Positions 1-11,856 are shown, counted from the stretch's first letter. The stretch: 64,000 nucleotides of DNA from Nitzschia sp. pyKryTriq1 (GCA_956465555.1 OY101130.1:930001-994000), one strand, 5' to 3'. Numbers and translations are program-made. Notes: generated by a model from the sequence alone, not told the origin.

Positions 1-313
1 CAAATCCTTGCATCAAAACACACTAAGTGCCTCCTTTCTCTCTCTGGAGTCAGTTGAGTCGGGTGCGCCTACGTCGACGCAAAAAAGTCTCGTACGGTAT
101 GTACAGGGTACTTGTACCAGTACCGCGGTAGCTGTCGGAGCACAGCTGGAAGGTTGGATGTTCGGGGTTTTCGTGCCCTTTCCTCCCTTTGTATTCAATC
201 CCATTCATATTTTTCCAACGCGCAGCATTTATTCATCTCCACTTCTTCTATCGAAAGGAATCCATTTCCTCTCCACTATTGGTACAAGAAGAAGCGACGG
301 CAGAGATACCACC
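1..313. other. Upstream region of the MLO-like gene
   Basis: No gene is visible here. The stretch holds the presumed promoter and 5' leader of the gene starting at 314. It contains GTAC-rich sequence around 90-125, of a kind that recurs in most spacers of this window. The reading frame of the next gene stays open upstream to position 8, but that extension looks like non-coding sequence, and the ATG at 314 sits in a good ACCACCATG context. Confidence 0.6.
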
Positions 314-3300
314 ATGTCGTTCTTCGATCCCACCAGCAACAGCAACTGGCACGAGCAAGACTACGATCGATGGCTGGCGGGAGAGCAAGATGCCGCGTAT
401 TCGTCGTACACGAAAAAGGAGGAAGCTCCGCTCGACTACTCGGTGTTGAGTGTGGGAGTCATGACCTTGGGTTTGATTCTGTGCGTGGAAGTGATTCGAC
501 ATAAACTGGATCACGAGGCAGAACATCGTCCGTTTTTCAAGGTGGTCCTGGAGGCCACCTACAGTGAATGTAAGTTACTCTGAACGAACAAAGAAGAACA
601 GCGTTGAACGGAATCCCATCATGACAGCTTCGACTTTCGACGACGACTCACTCACGCACATCATCTTCACCTCCACCACATCAAATCTCACCTACTTTCT
701 CTAGTGGCGACACTTGGACTCGTCGAATTGTTTGTCTTTTTGCTCATGAGATATTACGAATTGAAAAACAAGGAACGAAAGGAGGTCTTTGCGGAAGTCC
801 ACTTTGCCTTGTTCTACACTGCAATTTTCAATGCCTTTCAGAGTATCATGTGTGCCTTGGCGACGCGGCGAGCCTCCGATCGACTGTGGGTGCAAACGGA
901 ACACTTGGAATTGGATCACTACGTAGAAATTCGAGAAGAATTTGACCGAGTCTCCTTTGCGTATCACTCGCAACGAATGAATATGGACCACTTGGGAAAG
1001 CGACCACGGCGCACTCTGTCGCTATGGCTCCGCAATGCTCAATCGGCCATTCGAAACCCTGGACTGCGAAGCCGCTATTTGGAACTACTGGTGCAAGTTC
1101 GATTTCACCAGCTACGCATTCAATTCTTGGAAAACAATAACCTTCCCTTGACTCTCAAGGTGTCGGACTATTTGAAGCGATCCGAAGAGGCCGTGTTGAT
1201 GCACATGGTGCACGTCAGTGGAACCGCGTGGCTCTTGTTGACGGGAGCCTTTAACTTGATTTACTTTCTCTTGGGAATTGTGGCAAATCAAACCGGAGAT
1301 ATGGAAATCATTGGAACGGCCCTGGCTGTCATTTTCTTTTCCGTATTGATTCTGTTTATCGTCATTTGTATCGTTCTTTACATGAAGATGAGAAGCATCT
1401 TTGAAGATATTCTGTAAGTATCTTGGATTGTCCGTTCCTACTACACATGAGATCACGTACTTTTCTCACTTTTTATCGACCGATCCCCTCTATGTTTACA
1501 TAGTGAGATGAAACACATTCAAGAGACGGATAGCGAGGCCGGTGCTCAACGCCAGCGGAACCTATTTTGGTTCAACGAACCCCAATTGGTCATATCTCTA
1601 ATTCAAGTCATGCAGTTTGGATATGCCATTGCCTTGGCGATTGTTATCATGTTTTGGCAAGACTTGGGTCAAGTTGCACCCTACTACTACTTGATTGCGA
1701 ATGGCATTTGTTATGCCATTTTCATTTATGTGCTCGCCAAGGTCTTGCCCCAGTTCACGTTGTGTACCTCCTTGGGGCATTTGGTCAACAAAGAACGCTT
1801 GAATGAAACCTTGGCCTTGCATCGCTTTCATGAAGCTCAGAGACGACAAAAACGAAAAATGGTACAGCTCACTTTTGGCGAGAATCTGGACGATTCGATC
1901 GTCTGCATGCAAGCGACGGACGACGATAACAAAATGACAGCCGTTGTTGTGGAAATGGATACTATTTCTGGTGGTAAGCAGATGATGATGATGATTCCCC
2001 AAGAAAGTGGTGGTTTGCCGTCGACAGCCCAAACCTTGTCGTCGGGATCATCATCATCCGAACAAGGCGTCGTCCCAGGGGGGTTCTTGCAAGAAGGCAA
2101 CAATAGTGCACCGTTGCTGCTCCTGCCCCGAGCCTCCTCCGCGGAGAACATGCATTCCCGAGGCTCCTTGCCGTCGGATGACTCCTTCATTCGTCCTTCT
2201 ACACCAAAAGAGAAGTCAATGTTGTTGGCGGATTTGGTGAAAATGGATACCTCCCAACTTCGACAGCAACTGCCTGAAAGCGATCAAAATCGTATCATGC
2301 AACGTGAAAAACGAATGATGTCCCGGCGTGCCAACCGTAAAAAGGCAGTATCCGAAGGAGTCCAAGCCATGCGTGGCCTAGGACAACAACCGCCACCCGA
2401 CATGTCCAAGAGCAGCGAAATATTTGGGAATAATACCACCGAACTGTCGACGCGTGTCGAGCCACCCACTAACAAGTCCATGGTTACTTCAGGAGCTGTG
2501 GACGACGCCGAACAAGCCCGCTTGGATCGCGCTGCCCGGCTTGCCAATCGCCGTGCCAACCGCAAAAAGGCTATGACGGCCTCTAGTGTCATTCAATCAT
2601 GGCGCACCTTGGAGGATGGTGACAATAAGAACAAGGCACCGAAAAAGCCCACTTTGGCACAAATCTCCGAAAACGCGCGTCATGAGAGGAAAAAGTCGTC
2701 TTCGAACCCAGATGTGATTCAAAGTTGGCAACGTCGGCCACAAGAGACAACTGACGACGGTGTCAATTTTGTACTCAAGCACCCGATCAGTCAAAATACT
2801 AAGACTACGGATGATCCCGCAGTTCTTCATCGACAACTACGCGCGGAACGCTTGAACCAACAACGGGAAAGCCGACGCAATTCCAAATCGTTGTCGGCAT
2901 CGGCAGTCATTCAATCATGGCAAGACTTTTCCATTGCTGACCCGCCCGCGCCCGCTCCTAAGGAGGAAGAGCACGACTCCTTTTTCATTGGCGTGGATGC
3001 CCCAACGGACGATGATCATGAGACCACGCCGAATCACCAAGGAGGAGCACAACCCCCCGGATCATCAGACGTTGCAGTGGACGATGACAATGTATTGGAG
3101 AACAGAGACGACTCAGTTATGATGGTTGTGAATCTTGCTGACGCCAGTCTCGTCCCCACTGCAAAGGAGGAGGCCCCCCGCACGAAGAAGTCAGTCGGCT
3201 TCTCTTCTATGGACGATAGCCACAGCGACGGCGGCAGCAGCTTGCTGCAGAAACCGGGTACCGATAATGCTGATGACGACTCGACAGTTGATACTGGCAA

Positions 3301-5779
3301 GTCGGTCGGAGAACTGAGCGATGTCGGTGGAGTCACGCAACATTTCGACAGCATACGGTCTAGCTACCAATGGGAAGAACCATGGTATGTCAAACTACAA
3401 CAGCGACTGTCCCCGGCTACCATCAAGAAGTTTCTTCACGGCTATTTCGTGACTGGGAGCCATGCCGTGTTCAGTCATGTTTTTGGATCCATTGTCGTCT
3501 TCTTCTTGATTGGTATGCGTCTAGAGACCTTCAACGCTGTGACTAATCTCTACAATCCAAGCTTAAACACTTGGGAGCTTCGACTGAATGTGGCTTTCTG
3601 GTGGCAAGCGACATGGTACATGCTCTTTATTGTTGTGTCAGGCCTTGCTGTTTGGGCGGTACACCCATCGGAATGCAAATCGATTCCCGAAAAACGTGCT
3701 TTTGTCGCGGCTGCAATGGACATCTTCCTATCCATTCTCTGTATGACCCTGCTCTTTGTTGCTGATGCACAAAGATGCTGCGATGATGAGACGTCGTATG
3801 AGGTGGACGGATATGTTCGTCGACTCCTTCGTTTCCTGAAGAAAGGGGAGGACGAAGATTTGTATGGTGACAACACTACAGATCCCTATGGCGAGGCGTC
3901 TTTATACGCTGCGGACTCGTATGGATCTGACTACGAAGCTGGAATTTACGACGACGACATTTATACTCAATGCTGTCCTGCCTGGGGATACCGAACATAT
4001 GGTGGCTATGGCAACATTGAACCCTTTACTGCCTTGATTGGTTTGAGAGTTATTCGATTTTATCTTGCTAAATATCTCGTTCGCGCTTGGCTAAAGAAAG
4101 GTGCGGAGAAAGAGGCAGCATCCCAGTCCAGTACTGACCAAGAGCATAGTGCTGACGATCGTCACGACCACGGGCACGGCGGTGGTCACGGCCATGGCCA
4201 CGGAGTTCACGAAACCGGTACTCCTCTTGAATTGTGGCAGCGGGCCATCAGCAAGTACCCTGAGATTGTCGAGAAGTATGGTCAATTTAGCAGCGAGCTT
4301 TTCCAAGCAATGCTGGGACTGGAGATCATTGAAGAGGACCACCATGCCAAATCAGTTGCGTCAATCAAAGACAACATGACCCCCACGACAAGCACAGGGG
4401 CACTACAGGCACTTGACGAGGAGGATAAGCAGGACAAGTCGAATAATCCGCACTACAAGCTGAACGGGGAGCAGTACTCATCGCTCTCTGCCGAGTGTCA
4501 AGGATTCATTCTTGCTGGAAAGTTGGGCAAGCCAGTCAAGTCCATGGCGAATATGCTTGAGCATTCTACCAGTGTCGGAGATCTGCCAACCCTGCACGAA
4601 GAATCGGCTACGGAGGGAGGGGATCATACTTCTTCGGTTAAGTCTGCTAATGCTAAGGGCTTGGAATTCGAAGTTGATGACCAGCTCCTGGCCGAAGAGG
4701 AGAAGGCTGATTCTGAATTTATCGCGCCCAACGCTCGTTTGATTCGCAGCATGCGTCGTTGTGAGAGACGTCTTTACCCCTTGTTGAAGGAATGGACACC
4801 AGTGGATGTCGTCATGACAAACTACGAGATTGTTTACTTTGAGGTGGAGAACGACAGCGAAGAGAACCTGGAACCCGAGCTCCGTAGGAAGAAAGATGCC
4901 CTTCATATTGCCCTTCAAGCGACAAAGGGCGGCAAGGGGCTTCGCCTGATGGACGTTGCAGCCGGAAGAAAGGTTGTTGGTCATTTGGATCTCACGGACA
5001 TCACCCAGGTCCATGTGGAACGTCAAATGCCTCTTCTGGATGTATCGCATCTCGAGCGAGAAGAGGAAAGCATTGATGTCGGAAACCAGCCGGCATCAGA
5101 GTACTGGCTGAAGCCATCCCACATTGAAGTCCACGACCACTCACGAAATTTGAGATGGGCGAAGGAGAAAGAAGACCGCCTCAAGCTCGTTTCAATCCAT
5201 GGCACACTACTACTTCGGTTCTACTCTGACCTAAATGATGCCGAGTCTCATCACGAGGCATTGGAAGCCGAGGATGAGCTGTTCGGAGCACTGAAGAAAG
5301 ACATTTCCTTCCAGTGGGCACAGACACTGGCTCACATTTGCGGAACTGAGCAGCTCAAACAGCCTCTTCCTCATTTCGGGGCAAATGATAGCGAGGAATT
5401 GCGTGACTACCTCGAAGTTGTCAACCAGAAGGCCGCTGACATGAAACACCATCGACGGTCGAGCAGCATCTTCTTGGGGAACCTTGGCTCCACCACCAAC
5501 AGTCAACACAGAACTCAACACGACCTTGCCACAATTGCAGTTGCGGACCCGCAAGTTCCAAAGCCAAAGCTAAGGCCCTCAAAGTCTTTCGGCGACGGCC
5601 ACCTCGAAAAAACCCAAAGCTTTCGTATTTTCCGTCGAAGTGCCTCCTCAGGAGAACAGGACTCCAAGAGACCTCGAGCTCAAAGTGCCGACGTCGATTT
5701 CTTGGCGGACATTGAAATCGGAAACGAAAAGAAGGCTGACGCTTCTACTGGTGACGAGGAAGGTGCTGCACATGCATAG
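314..5779 (+). CDS. MLO-like seven-helix membrane protein with a long C-terminal extension
   Basis: Exons are 314-569, 705-1413 and 1504-5779, with GT-AG introns in phases 1 and 2; the product is about 1746 aa. The first 410 residues resemble plant MLO proteins: a helix at about 41-62, the charged stretch before the helix at 86-101, helices near 118-137, 255-280 and 286-312, then LFWFNEPQLVISLIQ (about 342-356) and a helix pair ending PQFTLCTSLG. These match the MLO motifs around FWF.RP..VL.LIH and the final helix. MLO proteins are calmodulin-binding plasma-membrane proteins proposed to affect calcium signalling. The tail is unlike plant MLO. It has four degenerate R-rich modules, three with VIQSW (bp 2310-2935), acidic stretches, a second hydrophobic region (bp 3460-4080), a His/Gly cluster (bp 4162-4210) and a C-terminal region that could be PH-like. 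The family call is by eye; the function of the tail is unknown. Confidence 0.75.
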
Positions 5780-5818
5780 AGACGTTATAGCTGTTACCTG
5801 CAATTAGAAGACCCAGTT

Positions 5819-6754
5819 TTAGATTTCTTGAAGAAATGTATATCCGATCGTCGTAAATTGTTCTTCGGTTGAGTACGTGTACTCTTGCCCGGACCGAGAT
5901 TTGAAAACCTTCAATGATTTGGAAGCAAGCAACAGCTTCTTCATAGCTTCAGAGCAGCCGCCATGAGCCTTCTTGTCCGCCACCTCCCACGGATCCTGGC
6001 ATTCATGCAACAAGTACAAATCAAGTTCTGCTTCTTCAAACCAATTCTCGGGAGACGTGCTGGAGTACACTATCGATTCATCGAACCGAACTTTCAGCTC
6101 TGTTGTTTCCATCGGCTCTGGTGCAAATATTTCATCTTCAGAGTGGTCGCTGACAGTACTATCCGTTCCAGACGTGTTCGGATCCAAACAGCCTTCTTCT
6201 TTGGCCAGTCCTCCTTCATATTGATCCACAATACAAAGACGCTTCGATCGTTGACCACTCGATGAGGCCAAGTTGACTTTCATGAGCGTGACGAGAGTGT
6301 TTCGTTCGGGATCAAAGCACAACTGAGCGTAAGGAACACAATCCGTCTCCACACGAGGGTGGGCGCCTTCTTCGTTTGTCAAGAAAGACGATCGAAAGGT
6401 CGAAGGTTCGGTGTGTTCGGAGGCGGTCAAAGAAGACGAGGAATTGAGGATATCAGCTCCATTTGTAATAAAGACAAAACTCGATTCATCATTCCCGACC
6501 TTTGAAAGCTCGAGTTCTAGCGGGGTCTCCGAAGAAGAAGAAGGGACCAATGTTCTTTCACCGCACTTCTCATCTTGGTCGTCACGACCCTCTTCACTTC
6601 GTTGCGCCATTTCCAGCATCATTTTGCTGAAACGAAGAGGAAATGAGAGTCTGTATTGATCGCTTTGGAGCGTTGGATCCCATGGGGCTCGAACGGGCAT
6701 GTGGGAGTTTCCGTTGCTACCGTGGAGAAGATAGTTGGTTCTTGGATCCATCAT
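5819..6754 (-). CDS. Hypothetical protein with RVxF-like motif
   Basis: About 311 aa if translation starts at the first in-frame ATG (6754). The frame stays open upstream to 6880, so a longer start or an upstream exon is possible. No family is recognised. The middle is acidic and Ser-rich. Near the C-terminus is KVRF followed by DESIVY and a Trp/acidic region, which fits a protein phosphatase 1 docking motif (RVxF) but is short enough to occur by chance. The C-terminal 60 residues (CQDPWEVADKK through KVFKSRSG) look better conserved than the rest. The gene converges on the MLO-like gene with only 39 bp between the two stop codons. Confidence 0.55.
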   Translation of the reverse strand: MMDPRTNYLLHGSNGNSHMPVRAPWDPTLQSDQYRLSFPLRFSKMMLEMAQRSEEGRDDQDEKCGERTLVPSSSSETPLELELSKVGNDESSFVFITNGADILNSSSSLTASEHTEPSTFRSSFLTNEEGAHPRVETDCVPYAQLCFDPERNTLVTLMKVNLASSSGQRSKRLCIVDQYEGGLAKEEGCLDPNTSGTDSTVSDHSEDEIFAPEPMETTELKVRFDESIVYSSTSPENWFEEAELDLYLLHECQDPWEVADKKAHGGCSEAMKKLLLASKSLKVFKSRSGQEYTYSTEEQFTTIGYTFLQEI

Positions 6755-7497
6755 GCGCCAATGAGTTTTGTTGTTGATGCTAGCTAGCGGACGAAGTTTT
6801 GTGATCGACGCGGTGAAAGGCCGACAACCATCGTGGGTTCGGCCGACGCGCGGAGTTGCCACGCTTTTAATAGATTTCAAGAGCAGGGTAAATTTGAATG
6901 CCTTATACGAGACTAAATATGTTCATGAACATTTTTCATAAGCCTCCCAAATATTCGACAAGACGAGTTTTGGACAAGCAAAAAAAAGAGACTATTATTA
7001 GTACTACTACTACTAGTACTACTACTAGTACTAGTACATACGAGGAAATACAATAGCAGAGCTCGGAGCTACTAGTAGCGGAAGGAGTTTACGAATCACC
7101 ATCCCTTCCATTCGTACCAAAGGTACATAGTACTACAAGACGCTGCGAAATGTCGTTTGACGCGGCTGTCGTCGGGGGCTTTTTGGCCCAGAGATCCACA
7201 TTGGCGCTGCAGATTGAGATATTCGTAGCTAAGCATTTCAAGTAGCAATAGTACTCTCTACCAGTAGTAGCAGTAGCAGTAGTAGAGAGGTAGAGAGACA
7301 GAGCTCTTTACTCTATTTACTGCAGTAGTTCTGTAGCCCGATAGGCTCTCCTCGGCGTACGAGTACCAGGCCTCCAACGACCTATCGTGTCGATTGTCTG
7401 CATATTGGTTCTTGGCTACTCTTTCTCCTACTTATCTAGCGCCTTTGCTAGATTAGTACTCGATGGTACTACTGCGAGTAGCGATGTACCCGTAGCT
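6755..7497. repeat. Spacer with TAG/CTA triplet and CTAG repeats
   Basis: No gene is seen. Positions 6992-7036 are runs of ACT/TAG triplets broken by CTAGTACT, and 7241-7300 repeat TAG and CAG triplets. This composition recurs at 27.8 kb, 30.8 kb and 45.2 kb in the window. The region lies upstream of the minus-strand gene at 5819-6754 and downstream of the amine oxidase. Confidence 0.6.
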
Positions 7498-9825
7498 CTA
7501 GTCCGTATGTACCAGCATGATGGCTTCTAAAACTTGCTCGGCGGCCCAGACTCCCGTCTCGTACGCTCCATCGATCGATTGATACCGACCCTTGGTATGA
7601 GTATGCTCTCCCGCGAAAAAGAGAGAGTTCCCAACGGATTGCGCCAAGATTTGTCGATCCACATTCCCATGGGAGTAAGTGGTAGGGGCCGAATAGGAAC
7701 CCAAAATGTCTGGATCGGCGTGCCAATCGGACCATAGTAAATCCACAATATCGGCTTCCGAAATCCTGGTACTGCTAGCAGTAGCGGAACAATTAGTATC
7801 TGACGAAACACCAGCAGTAGCACCATCATCATTTATCTCCTGATGTTCATTGTTGGTAGTAGCACCACAAATGCCGCCGTTATTGGTAGTTGTAGTCGCA
7901 TTGCTGGAAGTGGAAGCTTCTTGTTGACGCATCAACAAGACCTTTTGAACCACCTCTACGGCTTGACGCCTCCAATACTTTTGGATTTTTGCATTGTGCT
8001 GATGGTGATGGTTTCCACGAAACTTTGGTTCGGCCGCGAAATGGAATTGCGTCACTGTAGGATCGCCTGTTTGAAAGCGTCCCGAACACACAAATCCATG
8101 TGACAAGAGATTCTTCTTCGGGCGGCCCCTCCTGCTGCTGCGGCTGGTGGTGCTGCTGGTAGTAGTGTAAGTCTTGTCTTGTTTGCTGTCGGCAGCAGCA
8201 GTATCATCATCATCATCAGCATCCTGGTCATCATCTGCCACAAAATAATAAGCGGTGGTATCTGGATCGTTACAAATGGGTCGATTCCATCGGACGACGA
8301 CCGTATTGAGAGCTCCCACGCCCGTACGTTGCAAAGCATCTTGTTTGGCGGCTTCCAAGGGAGGATCAAAGAGTTGTTGGTGATGTTGTTTCAAGACTCC
8401 AATCGGCAAAGTAACAATGCAGGCATTCGCAGTCCACTCACGGCCGTCATTCGTGTGAACGGTACAAAAAGATGTCGATGATGATGATGATGATGATGGC
8501 GACGACGACGGCGACGACGTTGATGTTGATGCTTCATTAGTCGAGTATTGAATCCTGGTGACACGCTGTCCTCGATGGATTCGAGCAGTGTTAGATGCTA
8601 CTTTGTTGTTGTTGTTGTTGTTGGAGGACGAGGACGACGATGATGATGATGACGACAGTTTTTGAATATCCTGTTCCATGGCGGAAACAAGTCGGGCCAT
8701 TCCCTCCACGGAAATATGATCGTCCCCCAACGAATCCTTCCAATCCCATCCATTGGCAAGTCCCTCCATGGCGAGTTGTTCCATCGGTAGTCCAAAATCG
8801 AGATCAAAGGCCATGTGGAGTTGAAACTGGAGGAGTCGTCGCTCTTGTTCTGTAGGTAAGGACGATATAAATTCTTGGGACCACTGCTGCAGCAATAATA
8901 ATCGAGCTGGATGATCCCCCTGTTGCTCTTCTTGTTGCAGTTTGGATGGTGATGATGATGGTGATGGCGATGATGATCGAGTTTCTTGGTCCTCCTGTTC
9001 CTTCAGATAGGCTCCTATTCGTTGTTTCATGGTAGTATTCCATTCTCCGATGAGCTCGGGAAGACTGTGAATAACAGTGGCATCCAATTCTTGGAATGGA
9101 ACTGTAGTAGTACTCGTAGTATCATTGGCTGTACCAGTATCGGTACCAGTACCGGTACCAGTGCCCTTGCGGATCGTCGCCCCCCACCACCACACCAACT
9201 TGGAACCCCCCTTGCCAGGATTGGCTGACGTGCCATTTGTGGCAACCGTTTTCCACTTGCGATGATGCGAAGAATCATCAGGATGCCCCGCTAGTAGTAG
9301 TTGGGACTGCAATTCCTGAAAGAGGGGCGAGTCCACACCGTGCCAGTACATTCCTCCTAAATCCGCATTGTGTTGTTGCTGTTGCTGTTGCTGTTGGTGG
9401 TGATGAGTGCTGATTTTGCTGCTTTTGGTGCTTTTGGTGGTGTTGGTGGTGGGGACCGTCCATATTCGTCCTCCGAGACGGGATTTACTTTCCAACAAAT
9501 CAATTTCCAGTCGGATATTACTTTTGCTTTTGCTTTTGATCATCAAATGCCGAGTGGCTGCCATTCCACTTATGCCACCGCCAATGACCAAGACCCGAAA
9601 TATTGCTGGTTCCTTCTTGTTGTCGTTGTCGTTGTCGTTAGCGACAGCACCAACCGTACTTGTAGCGGCAGTGAATACGCATGATGATGATGATGATGAT
9701 GATAATAATACATGAAATAATGCATGCAATAATACGCACGCCCGTAGTCTCGCCGTCATTGTCGTTGTCGTTGTCATTGTCGTTGTCATCAAATTCAATT
9801 TTAATCTTCTTGTTCTGTTGTTCAT
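7498..9825 (-). CDS. Flavin-containing amine oxidase (polyamine oxidase/LSD1-like)
   Basis: A single exon of 775 aa. After a hydrophobic N-terminus (a likely signal peptide if the start is the internal Met before TARLRACVLLHALF) comes the FAD-binding Rossmann motif VLVIGGGISG with the acidic end of strand two (LLESKSRLGGRIW). The C-terminus has the second flavin-contact block: LFFAGEHTHTKG followed by QSIDGAYETG. These two blocks define the flavin amine oxidase family, which oxidises amines such as spermine and spermidine and yields H2O2. Long Ser, Asn, Asp and Gln tracts interrupt the fold, notably around 380-460 and 540-570, and are encoded by simple repeats. The substrate cannot be read from sequence. 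A secretory-route location is inferred from the N-terminus only. Confidence 0.85.
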   Translation of the reverse strand: MNNRTRRLKLNLMTTTMTTTTTMTARLRACVLLHALFHVLLSSSSSSSCVFTAATSTVGAVANDNDNDNKKEPAIFRVLVIGGGISGMAATRHLMIKSKSKSNIRLEIDLLESKSRLGGRIWTVPTTNTTKSTKSSKISTHHHQQQQQQQQHNADLGGMYWHGVDSPLFQELQSQLLLAGHPDDSSHHRKWKTVATNGTSANPGKGGSKLVWWWGATIRKGTGTGTGTDTGTANDTTSTTTVPFQELDATVIHSLPELIGEWNTTMKQRIGAYLKEQEDQETRSSSPSPSSSPSKLQQEEQQGDHPARLLLLQQWSQEFISSLPTEQERRLLQFQLHMAFDLDFGLPMEQLAMEGLANGWDWKDSLGDDHISVEGMARLVSAMEQDIQKLSSSSSSSSSSSNNNNNNKVASNTARIHRGQRVTRIQYSTNEASTSTSSPSSSPSSSSSSSTSFCTVHTNDGREWTANACIVTLPIGVLKQHHQQLFDPPLEAAKQDALQRTGVGALNTVVVRWNRPICNDPDTTAYYFVADDDQDADDDDDTAAADSKQDKTYTTTSSTTSRSSRRGRPKKNLLSHGFVCSGRFQTGDPTVTQFHFAAEPKFRGNHHHQHNAKIQKYWRRQAVEVVQKVLLMRQQEASTSSNATTTTNNGGICGATTNNEHQEINDDGATAGVSSDTNCSATASSTRISEADIVDLLWSDWHADPDILGSYSAPTTYSHGNVDRQILAQSVGNSLFFAGEHTHTKGRYQSIDGAYETGVWAAEQVLEAIMLVHTD

Positions 9826-10770
9826 CCTCGTCTACTATCTACGATATTTTACTCGTATTATTTATTATCTCTGCTGGAGCTGCTTTCAGCGAACAAGAAT
9901 ATTGATATTGTCTAATTGAGCGCTGATATGGATTAGTAGCAATAAATGCACTGATCGGCGATGAGAGGTGATGATGATGATGAGGATGAGTTGATTGATT
10001 GATTGATTGATTGATTGGGGGGGGGAGGGGGTCATAAAAAATGCGGATCATCGCGCATCCTCGCAATGACAATAATCTACAGTACTGCACCATACTGGTA
10101 CGTGTACCGGTAATATCCCTTCTCTAAAACATCCAATGACGATAAGTGGGAAAAGATATACCAGTCTATCGACCACAGCAACGGCACAGGTACGTCCCGT
10201 ACGGGATGAGTCGTCTTACCCCGCGTTATTTGTCGTTATGTACACGTGCGCTACATGGTAGCAGCGGACAGACGTTTTTGAATCGGTTCAGTCGAACAAC
10301 ATTAAATCGGTCTGTCGGCTGTCGGGTACACTACGCACTACATACATACGTACTGTATCAGAAAATCTTTGTCGATCCATATGGCCATCGAAAACCCGTC
10401 TCCTACGTATTATTTTTTCTTCAACAATTCTTCACACTATGTTCGAGGAAGAGGACACACTGGAGGCGACGAAGAGTATTAGCTGGTAGAGTAGTACGGT
10501 ACCGGTAGTACTGGTACTCCACTACTACTTGCCACCCACTGTATTAGTAGGAGGCCTTCAACAACAAGTATCGACGCTGTTACTACTACTAGAAGTAGTA
10601 GCTAACGCAACACTCGTTGTAGTAGAGTCTGTAAATTTCAGAACATTATGGTACCACGCATCATAAAACAAACAACGTTTCCTATATCTTATCAAATATT
10701 CTTCTTGAATATGTATTATGAATATGTATGACGGACAGTACCACATACATGTAGGTATTCTGAATTTGAA
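9826..10770. other. Spacer between amine oxidase and secreted protein gene
   Basis: No convincing gene is seen; an open frame at 10146-10508 has no family features. The spacer holds the presumed promoter of the amine oxidase. It has a GATT tandem repeat followed by a G-run (about 9998-10030), GTAC-rich sequence at 10085-10110 and 10495-10520, and TAG triplets near 10580-10605. Confidence 0.5.
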
Positions 10771-11856
10771 TTATTCATTGAATACATTGTCCTTGTCATC
10801 ATCGTACATTCCTTGCTTGGGATCGTAGCAGAAGTCCCAACCGCCTTTAGGATTTCCGGCACAGCCAGGGACCAAACCGTCCTCGGATCGCAGGTAGCAA
10901 AGAAGATTGCCCGCGCATTCGGCATCAGTGTCACAGTCGCCTTCACAGACACCCAGACCTGCGACACGATCGCTCAACTCTAGCACTGGGCCATAGGTAG
11001 GATAGTGCCTGTAGCAGTAGTCCCAATGCTCGAATGGTGTGCCCTTGCAGCCTGGCACTGACAAGACACTGCTGTCGCGCTGGAAACACACGAGGTCTCC
11101 CGCGCAATCCGAGTCTTCGTCACAGTCTCCAACACATTCGGAGAGACGAGCGTCGGAAGCCTTTAGACTATAATCTTGAAATTTGAGTTCCAAGAACGCC
11201 GACGGCGATTGGTGGGGGCAACTGGAGCCAAAGATGTGTCTGGATATCTCGCCAAAATCACCGCCTCCAGATCCAACGACCGTTCCTCGAAAGGAAGCGG
11301 TGAATCGAGTCTCGCCGTCCGCCCCAATTCCATTGCTGGACTTGTCATAGACGAAAAGTGCGTATCTTGATGATCCAAGGTTGCCAGTCTCGGTGAACTC
11401 GGTGTTCGCTTGAGAGTAAGGCCCGCTGGAAAGGACAATGGCATTCCCATTGCACACATCCTTGACCGCCCACGAAGTTTCATCTGGAGACCCATCGGTC
11501 GTAATCGACAAAACAAAATTTGCCGAAGTCGGAGCCGGAGTTGGTGCGGGCGTGGGAGCTTTTGTTGGCTTGGCAGTCGGACGCAGTGTTGGCGCGTTTG
11601 TAGGAGGCGGTGTTGGAGCCGGTGTTGGAGCCTTTGTTGGCTTTGGCTTTCCAGGCAAACGACGGCTGACTTCGGTCTAATACCGGTAGGAGGGGGCGTG
11701 ATGTTAGAAGACGCGAATCACTGGAAGTAAGAATTAGTTCGTAAACACAATGATGTGGGCACTTACCGCATCGTTCTTCTGGCCTTCCACCGCCGTTGCT
11801 GAACAAGACAGCGACAAAGACGAGAGTAGAAGCAAGGTAGTCGAGGCGAATTTCAT
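10771..11856 (-). CDS. Secreted protein with PT-rich linker and Cys-rich repeats
   Basis: Exons are 11856-11767 and 11676-10771; the 89-bp intron is GT-AG, phase 0. The product is about 331 aa. Exon 1 is almost exactly a signal peptide (MKFASTTLLLLSSLSLSC, cleavage near SATA-VEG). Exon 2 starts with a Pro/Thr/Lys linker of repeated PTKAPTPAP and PTPPPTNAP units, then a roughly 130-residue domain of unknown fold (FVLSITTDGSPDETSWAV onward), then two copies of a Cys-rich module. Each module reads C..DCD.D..CAG.L.C..R......PGC.G, and both end in a D-[YF]-C-Y element. Modules like these are common in diatom secreted and wall-associated proteins. An extracellular or frustule-associated role is inferred. 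No enzymatic motif is visible. Confidence 0.8.

Noticed and set aside
4478-5050. 190-codon open frame on the minus strand
   Set aside because: It is antisense to the clear coding exon of the MLO-like gene and has no features of its own.
10146-10508. 120-codon open frame in the spacer
   Set aside because: Starts in GTAC-rich spacer, Arg/Tyr-rich from repeat sequence, no recognisable domain.
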